Virus record (IMG/VR): IMGVR_UViG_3300034375_012305
Coordinates: 1-24,126 of that record
From: a virus
Reading direction: 5' to 3' (one strand)
DNA length: 24,126 nucleotides
Part shown: piece by piece, positions 15,301-21,841 of the stretch
Layout: every line of letters starts with the position of its first letter
How positions within the stretch are numbered: position 1 is the first letter of the stretch
Notes under the pieces: generated by a model
Database searches by the model: none
What the model saw: only the letters and a program-made list of their open reading frames with translations
What the model was told of the DNA's origin: nothing
Program-made: the position numbers and the translations under genes

Positions 15301-18300
15301 TGGATAAAAGACCCATTAATTATTACTTTGCAGCCGAAAAAAGCTTTTACAAAGCAGTTGATGATCGTATTTTAGAATACTTCTCGACTTTGAAAGACTT
15401 CAACAATTTGGTTGGTGAGTCTGCGAACAGATATAGGCCAGAATATAAACAATTAAAGAAATATAGACAATATTTCTTCAACAAAGTCCAGAACGAACTT
15501 GACTTTGAAAGATTTTTAGACTACTACAAGTGGGTCGATACCAGCATTGCAATGGTGATTGAACAGTTGATCCCTGCGACCGCCGAGTTTTCAAACACAG
15601 TTTGGAACGTTATTGAAAGTCACGTTTTGGAAAGAAACAAGTTTCAACACAAACTGCCTGTAATCAAGCCACAGACTGTTTATGAGACGACAATACAAGC
15701 TGCGCCAAACTCTTATCCTTTTTCAACAAAAGGCAACAAGGCATTGAACTTGCAAAATGCCAATCCGCTAACTGCTAGTTCATTTTTGTCTGCATCTATG
15801 GGGGTTCAATCAACGTTTTTCCTTTCGGGAACGGTGAAGAACATTGCGAGCATAGACACCAACAATGTAAACAGAAAACTTTATATCTCTGGCTCGGATC
15901 AATTGAATACAATCGGTGTTCCTAGGGTTTTACTGAAAGACCAAAAAGGAAGCATTGCTTCTGATGGTTTCCATTCGGTAATGATCACAGAAATCAAAGG
16001 AAACGACGATTACTTCCTAGATCCTTTTGCTTCGGTTGTTACAACAACGGACTCCATTCAAATTTCCGGAGTTGTTGATTATACTTTGCCAACAAGACTA
16101 TCGCAACCCCAGTTTATAAGAACTAGATTTGCTGCTCCCGGCGGTTATGAAGTAACTTCATTGGGTTATTTGGATTTTGAAACAAGTCAATACTCTGTTT
16201 ATAACAATATGAATTATAGAAACGCTATTGTTCGCAAAGCTTTGGATGAGATTTACAGTGCGCCAGATGATGATCCAACAATCTTGGCAAACCCTGAAGA
16301 TGGTTCTTACTTTTTGGGTGTCTATCGTAACCCAAGAAAAGAATACGTCACATCAGCAGCCGGATTTGTAACACAATCTTTCTTTGACAACGGATTTGTT
16401 CAATACCCCATCCCAGCATCTGATTTACAGTATGATTGGATTGAAAAAAGCTACTCTTCTTCAAACTTGGAGTTTCTTTTGAACCAGACTGGCTCGGAAG
16501 AGATTACATTCAAGCCAGAGACTTTCTTTTCTTGGGCTGCAAGTCCCGGCTCGGCAACAAACATCTATGGAGCAGAAGTTAATTCTAGCACAAACACATC
16601 AACAGTCGTCCTAGAAACGCCCTCTGCCAGCAATAATTATTTTAGTTCTATTGGAAAGTTTGGTTACAACACTTGGCTTCAAACCAGAAATGGTGATAGT
16701 TTAGTTGTACGAACACACAAGAAAAATAATACATTATCTGTTGATGATAGGCTTCCGATTTTGCAGTTGGAAAACTCCAATGGTCAGAGAGTTGTTGAAA
16801 AAGGTTTGGTTGCCAATTCGTTCACAAACTATACCGAACCCCTAGTGATCAAGAAATACAAACCAGTTCGTCACGTTTTTGTTTTGAACACTGAAGCAGA
16901 AGAATTTATTGAAGTTCAAAGCTCATATGCCGGAAAATTGGCTTCCTTTTCTAACCGCGAATTGAATGCGAAGTTTAACTTGGACAATGTGAAAGTCGAT
17001 ACCGGATATGAAAAAGTAAAACAACTTTATCTCAATAACGCAAAGATTGACGGAAACCCAATCAAAGGATGGGCTTCTGTTGAATATTCAGAAAGAGTTT
17101 GGCCAAAAGAAAAGTTTGAAGGCGTGAACTCTCACAGAGATAAGCCAAATTATGATTCAACTAGTGAGCAATTACTGGACATTTTAGGAACCGCGAACAC
17201 AATTTGGCAGAAAGAGGGCGTTCAAGAAGTAAGAAAACGTGGTGGTCGCTTGGATGCTGAGGTGCGAAAAACACCGGTTTACACTGATGCTAAAAATTCA
17301 ATGGGTCATAAATCGATTTATTCTGAAAATGTGTTTCCATTGTCAGATTATGCAATTACACCGGAAGAGGATCGCTACTTTGATGGTGAAGAGTTCTATA
17401 TAGCATCCGCAAAAGCCGGAACTTCAGGTTTGGGCGGGTTGCCGGCTACATTCACTGTTGGTGACAAAGTAACTTTTACCATTAATGAAACAGCATACGA
17501 ATTAACAGCGTCAGCAACAGACAATGATGGTTATAATAGTTGGTTTAGACATACAGAATACGGCCAAAGTTTACAATATTTAGCAAATACGATCAACCAA
17601 CACCCGATCGTTTCGCAACACGTTCTTGCTGGGTATTTGGTTATTAGCTCTTCTTCGCCGGCAGACTCTCATAAGTTGGGTCTTTACTTAACCACCCCCA
17701 ACGGAGGCGGTAACATCTCTGTCGAGGTTAGCTCCAGCGAGGATGGTGCTTGGATAGAGGCGCTTGGCCCTAATGTTCGCACTGTTTATTCAAAAGAAGA
17801 TGGAGAATTAAACTCTTCTTTTTATGCTTTCTATACTCCTGTGAAATATAAAGAAAATTATTTTTATCAAACAAAAGAAATTGGACACGCTGCGCCTTTG
17901 AACAACCGTGGCTTTAAAAACGAAGGTATTTTTGGCTCTGGGCGAGCAATGAAAAATGCACAATACCTTATAAACTTTGGAGCAGATGAGTTAGCGGTCG
18001 CCGGTATTACAATTACAGCGTCTGTTTCCTCTTCTTTGTTTGTCGATGGTATTTATAACCACTACTTGCCAACTGCATCCTTGTCTTATGTTAACAAGGT
18101 TAAATCACCGGTTGGAACAGGCTCGGTATATCAGTTAAGGGAAATTACTCCCTACCACGGGCACACATACAGAGTGCCTGCTTTGAGTGAGAGAGAGCCT
18201 TTCTTTGCTTCTTTTGCAGAGTACAATGAGAGTGTTAAGTTTCTCACGGATGACTACGCTATTGTACCAGAATTCAACATTTCAGAGCATATGCCTTACT

Positions 18301-20789
18301 ATGTTGATCAGAAAGGTGCAAACTTTAGAGCAACAAACAAAAAGTTTTTGGATTTAAAAGGTGCAATCAACACCACTTCAAGTGCTGAAACTGAAACTTC
18401 CAATTACAACGCAGATTTTTATAAAGATTATGTTAATACTGAATTTTTGCAAGGCTTTAAAGTGGTCAAAGAAGACCACGATAAGATAGGAAAAACAGGC
18501 GAAGTAACTCTCACCTGTAAGGGTGTGAAAAAGTTCCTTCCAAAGCAGGGTTTTTATCCGATGAACCGTTCAGTTCAGCTTGGAACACTGTTTTCCCAAT
18601 CAGTTGGGCCAAACTTGACCGCATACACTAGTACAGAGCATGGCGCGATCGAGGCAAACCAAAACTCTGCAAAAGGGATATTCAAGACCAGCACCACAGA
18701 TGGAACCCTTTACGGGGAGTCATTGTATAATGGAGAACAAATTAATGCCAATATGAGGCCGGCGATGCTTCAAGCGGCACTACAACCTCTCTTCGCCCCC
18801 GGCATTTTCTTTAACACTATCAAGTCCGGTATCGCTGTTGACTTTCTCTTGGAAAGCCAGCAAGGGTGGGCAACAGATTCATACACTAGCCTTATAAAAG
18901 GAAACTTTGACCATTTTCCATCTTCTTCAAACGTGATTACTGGAATGGGTGATCCAATCCGAGTTCCATTTGAAGCATTGACAGATTTGAACAAGTTTCC
19001 AACTAATTTGGACATTCCTTATCTGTGCCCTAGTTTCGTCACTGGCACACTAGAGACTGGAGGTCAATCTAGACCTTTTGTGACTTTTAAATGGGATGGG
19101 ACAAAGGCTTCTAATCTTTATGAAAAGGCAATGAACAATTACTTGGCAGAGTCTGCCAACTTCTTTTTGAGAGAAAAAAGCTTTACTTCTTTTGTGTCCG
19201 ATGTCGAAGAGAACTTTAAATTGTTTGAGACCGGTAAAACTTATTATATGGATATCGCTTTACAGCAAACTTCCAACCATGTTATGTTTGACGAGGTTTG
19301 GGTTGAAAACGAAGGAACAGGCTCCAACCTTTTACAAACAATTTTTACAGATCCGGGAAGAAAAGGAAGAACATTCGGTCCTCCTCTTGGTGTTGATCGC
19401 GCCGATGGTGAGTGGTATGCAGGTGGTAATGCTGGGTTGAATATTTCTGCTTCCTACATAGCTTCTGATCCATCTTATGCGCCTTATACTCCGCCTTATT
19501 TTTATGGGAAGAGTGTGGCTAGGGTTGCATTTACACCGACAGAGACTAGAAGATATACACTAGAAGAAGTTCAAAGAAGTTCTAGTATTACCTACTTTAA
19601 CGAAGGGTTGGACGGAGATCCAATTCAGGGAACGGCAACTTACAATGGTGCGGCTATTGATTATCAAATGCTTCTCTCTTCGAGTGTCAATTTACTGGGT
19701 AAAATAACACAGCCAGATATCAAGGTTATGACAAGAGATTTACAGTCAGTTGTTCGGCAAAAAGAACTTTCTTCAACGTCCGATCTATCAATTGAGACGA
19801 CAAATGTCTTAACGGACAACCTTTTAAATATTAACAACGTATTTCAACCACAAGCCGATGTATCAATTGAGCTTGGCGAACCTTTGAATACGAACAAGGC
19901 ATCTTGGAGAATTTCTACTAAATATGAATGCCCCGTTTTGAACTTCTACGAACAAGAAGCGGTTGCTTTCCATTCTCGTGGGATGTGGAGTGGCTTGGGT
20001 GAATTGCCAACCAATGAAAAAGAAGGCATTTTCCTTTCGGTCTTGCCAAGTTTTTCCGGTTCTTATTTTACAGTGAATAATACCGGCTCTTTGGCGGATC
20101 AATTGGGTTTTAAACCAGAAAAGAAAAGAATTGGAGCAATCGCAGAAAAAACTGTTATTAAAGAAGCAATTGTTGCCATTCCTTTCTTGGAGAGGGAGAA
20201 TATTTCACAAGAAGAAGCGGATTTGACTGTTATTGAAAAACAAAACTTCTTCTCTGTTGACCGTGAGATCTTGGAGCAGCAGATAAAAGACAATAAAGAC
20301 ACTACGTTGACAAGAATGTACAGAAGAATGCAAAACTATGTTATCCCGCCTAACTATAACTTTGTTAAGTATAGGGATATCAATCCTTTTGTTATGTATC
20401 TTTTTGAATTCGATGTAGAGTTTGATCAGCAAGACCTAGCCTATATGTGGCAAGGTGTTATGCCAGACGCGTCCTTGACCGGAAATGAAGAGTTTGACGA
20501 AGTTACAATCAAGCATATGACTGGAAAAGATGAATTCTTCCACGGAAAAGAGATTCCATCAGATGTTCGTTGGTTGATTTTTAAAGTCAAACAAAAAGCA
20601 AGAAAAGATTATTTAGATGTAGTTAATTTGAGAGAGACGGCAATTGATGACTATGGTTATAACTGGCCATACGACTACTGCTCTATTGTTGAGATGGCAA
20701 AGGTGGAGGCAACTCTTAAAATTGTGCCAAAAGACACAGCAGAAGAAGCGGGTATCAAGCTTGGAAAGATTTTGGAAGGTGAAGAATAA
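12333..20789 (+). CDS. Giant baseplate/tail-fibre-like protein (2818 aa) with two LamG-like domains
   Basis: The start ATG 12333 lies in ATGAGTAA, overlapping the previous stop by 8 bases; only a weak purine stretch precedes it, so reinitiation is likely. Domains in order: residues 165-400 a clear LamG/concanavalin-like fold, with GVTVEFWLKKG (from 178), DDNWHHYAVSF (Trp261), FYRDGQYV, and FDEFRYWKTERNAKQIF (from 335); about 460-620 a conserved phage block with IYKSKGT (KSKGT at 577-581); about 700-925 a second, weaker LamG-like domain; 985-1115 a helical region (YRPEYKQLKKYRQYFFNKVQNE); 1700-1812 an inserted beta module; and a conserved C-terminus with RWLIFKVKQKARKDY (from 2746) and YNWPYDYCSIVEM (2776-2788). 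LamG folds usually bind sugars or proteins. The position next to gp6 suggests it replaces gp7-like wedge functions and may also act as a host-contact arm. No intramolecular chaperone or trimerisation motif was recognised. Confidence 0.65.
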   Translation: MSKKDLFKKQNPNKFISSANYDKLKEEVESKDFIKEKIKTQKSFTPRTDFSKPENFARYGLAEEYYRTSVEYIYNSYPYDGSLYEREDWYNRGTYLDQYIFENLYPRTNGYVVLGDGWGTQDATVGDYSLSTQSEYIGFTGGPHLGFDPDGDRAKSKANLFKASKNRENNLKLDLEDGVTVEFWLKKGAFDNTLTKKEVLFDLWNNNLSSSADYGRLTIELSASAVSSDHVFLATCQSGTVGYFQEEIGNLTTAAIADDNWHHYAVSFASASTGVNTKFYRDGQYVEEKVLGTAFSDATAAKMSANIGALVNAPSGNIYHGEEMLGYGKVLSSSFDEFRYWKTERNAKQIFQNYNNQVGGGTNTDDANTLLGVYFKFNEGVTGTDTDATVLDYSGRVSNGSWTGYEAGDRNVGSAIVSASASSYEYKDPIIYSFHPDVSTLKSNLENSGSVHDNLNTSALFFSLPSWIVEEDESYGGENLRHLTQIMGSYLDTLYLQIEELKDIKSVEYTSGSVKPLPFGDRLLSDKGMLVPELFVDMDIVEQLYNRNEKTDYQTDLTKIKNKIYENLYNNLTHIYKSKGTYDSFRNTLNSLGISQKIVDINLYSNNAQYEILDNTKLIMDNKKKINFKDPDNNSATIHQFSSSAEPSKSFISGSGTGKYYYTPITIDSCLTLPSDKIGANFYYQTITNSYLTCSLFGFHDVDEAQAETDLTWLATDQNQLQAHAIRPTLKTPDGYFLLTGSVGGANIELTSSTVKDLFTNTDWNVSVRFKHVNYPLTQRVSGAFDVDADAYLLEFSGYNASTNYIENEFKVTASVSETQGLLFTEASKRLYAGAHRENFTGSVYQNGYSFAKISNINFWYNYLSDNDLKSHLRDLHNYGITNSERDAYLLDSNYSTKVKNIDTLMLRWDFETVTGSDSSGNFTVNDLGNFQGDTENQYYHSGKGFGFEASSTDVVKKEKVATYKLAPYDTVSSNEMISILSQDDDVFSLDKRPINYYFAAEKSFYKAVDDRILEYFSTLKDFNNLVGESANRYRPEYKQLKKYRQYFFNKVQNELDFERFLDYYKWVDTSIAMVIEQLIPATAEFSNTVWNVIESHVLERNKFQHKLPVIKPQTVYETTIQAAPNSYPFSTKGNKALNLQNANPLTASSFLSASMGVQSTFFLSGTVKNIASIDTNNVNRKLYISGSDQLNTIGVPRVLLKDQKGSIASDGFHSVMITEIKGNDDYFLDPFASVVTTTDSIQISGVVDYTLPTRLSQPQFIRTRFAAPGGYEVTSLGYLDFETSQYSVYNNMNYRNAIVRKALDEIYSAPDDDPTILANPEDGSYFLGVYRNPRKEYVTSAAGFVTQSFFDNGFVQYPIPASDLQYDWIEKSYSSSNLEFLLNQTGSEEITFKPETFFSWAASPGSATNIYGAEVNSSTNTSTVVLETPSASNNYFSSIGKFGYNTWLQTRNGDSLVVRTHKKNNTLSVDDRLPILQLENSNGQRVVEKGLVANSFTNYTEPLVIKKYKPVRHVFVLNTEAEEFIEVQSSYAGKLASFSNRELNAKFNLDNVKVDTGYEKVKQLYLNNAKIDGNPIKGWASVEYSERVWPKEKFEGVNSHRDKPNYDSTSEQLLDILGTANTIWQKEGVQEVRKRGGRLDAEVRKTPVYTDAKNSMGHKSIYSENVFPLSDYAITPEEDRYFDGEEFYIASAKAGTSGLGGLPATFTVGDKVTFTINETAYELTASATDNDGYNSWFRHTEYGQSLQYLANTINQHPIVSQHVLAGYLVISSSSPADSHKLGLYLTTPNGGGNISVEVSSSEDGAWIEALGPNVRTVYSKEDGELNSSFYAFYTPVKYKENYFYQTKEIGHAAPLNNRGFKNEGIFGSGRAMKNAQYLINFGADELAVAGITITASVSSSLFVDGIYNHYLPTASLSYVNKVKSPVGTGSVYQLREITPYHGHTYRVPALSEREPFFASFAEYNESVKFLTDDYAIVPEFNISEHMPYYVDQKGANFRATNKKFLDLKGAINTTSSAETETSNYNADFYKDYVNTEFLQGFKVVKEDHDKIGKTGEVTLTCKGVKKFLPKQGFYPMNRSVQLGTLFSQSVGPNLTAYTSTEHGAIEANQNSAKGIFKTSTTDGTLYGESLYNGEQINANMRPAMLQAALQPLFAPGIFFNTIKSGIAVDFLLESQQGWATDSYTSLIKGNFDHFPSSSNVITGMGDPIRVPFEALTDLNKFPTNLDIPYLCPSFVTGTLETGGQSRPFVTFKWDGTKASNLYEKAMNNYLAESANFFLREKSFTSFVSDVEENFKLFETGKTYYMDIALQQTSNHVMFDEVWVENEGTGSNLLQTIFTDPGRKGRTFGPPLGVDRADGEWYAGGNAGLNISASYIASDPSYAPYTPPYFYGKSVARVAFTPTETRRYTLEEVQRSSSITYFNEGLDGDPIQGTATYNGAAIDYQMLLSSSVNLLGKITQPDIKVMTRDLQSVVRQKELSSTSDLSIETTNVLTDNLLNINNVFQPQADVSIELGEPLNTNKASWRISTKYECPVLNFYEQEAVAFHSRGMWSGLGELPTNEKEGIFLSVLPSFSGSYFTVNNTGSLADQLGFKPEKKRIGAIAEKTVIKEAIVAIPFLERENISQEEADLTVIEKQNFFSVDREILEQQIKDNKDTTLTRMYRRMQNYVIPPNYNFVKYRDINPFVMYLFEFDVEFDQQDLAYMWQGVMPDASLTGNEEFDEVTIKHMTGKDEFFHGKEIPSDVRWLIFKVKQKARKDYLDVVNLRETAIDDYGYNWPYDYCSIVEMAKVEATLKIVPKDTAEEAGIKLGKILEGEE
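20774..20779 (+). promoter_or_regulatory. Ribosome binding site GGAAGG for the 350-residue gene
   Basis: GGAAGG within the last codons of the giant gene lies 9 bases before ATG 20789, supporting this start over the later in-frame Met at codon 11. Confidence 0.55.
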
Positions 20790-21841
20790 TGGAATTTTTT
20801 GATAAAAAAGAAGAAGTTATGGAAATTCAATTAACTTCCTATGGTCGCCAATTGCTTTCTAAGGGAATGATGAAGCCGGCTTATTATGCTTTTTTTGATG
20901 ATGGGGTTATGTATGATGGCGCAAAAGGTGGCTTAACAGAAGTTCAAAACGATGTTCAATACCGTGTTAAAAACGAAACAATCTTTATGAAAGATGTTGA
21001 TGACTATGAACAAGCTGATCGCTTCGCAAAAAATCCCATTCTTATTCCAGATGAGTTTGAAAAGAATGTTTTGCCGCTTATGGATTTTAACTCAACGTTT
21101 GAAAACCAACTTGGAGCTTCTAGGAATACAAATAACAACGCCCCTGCTTGGGCTATTTCTTGTTTCTCAGCAGAGATCACAGGTTCTAATAACTTTTTAA
21201 CAGCATCGGCGGAGAGCAGAGATATTCCAATCCCGCAAATTAATATCGATCAAGAAAGTATTCAATACGAAGTGCGACCAAGCTCTGAGAACGTTGATCA
21301 ATTCAATGATCTGGAGCCTTGTGAAAGGGAAGAAAGTGCTTTTTTCAATTCAGAAGTTGTTTTTGGAGATGGAACAACTTTGGAAATCAAAGAAGGCAAG
21401 ATCTTATTGAAGGTAGAGGAGAAAAACACACTTTCTTTGAAAGATAACTTTGAAATTGAAGTGTTTGAGGTTGTTGATTTAAAAGAAACTCCTGTATCTG
21501 CGACAAATACTGAATTTTTAGTACCATTGAAGTTTTTGAAAGAAGAAAAGCAAATTCAAAATAATCTTCTGGTCGAACCTGATACGGAAATTCTAGATTC
21601 ATTGGACAAAGTTAACAATGGATTTGTATCTTATTATTTAGATATATCATACGATGCGGACGTTGATCAGGTTTTAGTTTGTAGAAACGAAGAAAAAGAC
21701 GACACAACTCTTTTCTTTAAAAATCCAATCAATTGTGACGAAGTGTTGACAGAGCAGAGAGCCGCTTCTGTTTATGATAACAATTTAAGCGAAGGTGGGA
21801 TTGATTTGTTTATTTCAACGTTGGACGAGGAGTGTGAATAA
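20789..21841 (+). CDS. Conserved virion-associated protein of unknown function
   Basis: The 350-residue protein starts with FFDKKEEVMEIQLTSYGRQLL (3-23), GMMKPAYYAFFDDGVMYDG (26-44). I associate this opening with short proteins found beside large structural genes in uncultured marine phages, where the function is unassigned. The rest is acidic (many Glu and Asp) and beta-rich toward the end, with four Cys in the last two thirds (DLEPCERE, VLVCRNEE, NPINCDEV, DEECE). No signal peptide, membrane segment or enzyme motif is visible. Its TAA overlaps the previous and next genes by one base each, so it is translated as part of the same series. Likely a virion or assembly component; the role is unknown. 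Confidence 0.85.
   Translation: MEFFDKKEEVMEIQLTSYGRQLLSKGMMKPAYYAFFDDGVMYDGAKGGLTEVQNDVQYRVKNETIFMKDVDDYEQADRFAKNPILIPDEFEKNVLPLMDFNSTFENQLGASRNTNNNAPAWAISCFSAEITGSNNFLTASAESRDIPIPQINIDQESIQYEVRPSSENVDQFNDLEPCEREESAFFNSEVVFGDGTTLEIKEGKILLKVEEKNTLSLKDNFEIEVFEVVDLKETPVSATNTEFLVPLKFLKEEKQIQNNLLVEPDTEILDSLDKVNNGFVSYYLDISYDADVDQVLVCRNEEKDDTTLFFKNPINCDEVLTEQRAASVYDNNLSEGGIDLFISTLDEECE
21828..21832 (+). promoter_or_regulatory. Ribosome binding site AGGAG for the last gene
   Basis: AGGAG is the strongest Shine-Dalgarno sequence seen in the window. It lies 8 bases before ATG 21841 and confirms that a real gene starts there. Confidence 0.7.

Noticed and set aside
12333-20789. Diversity-generating retroelement target in the giant protein
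   Set aside because: No reverse transcriptase gene and no template/variable repeat pair was seen in the window; the LamG-like domains are not the usual C-type-lectin targets.
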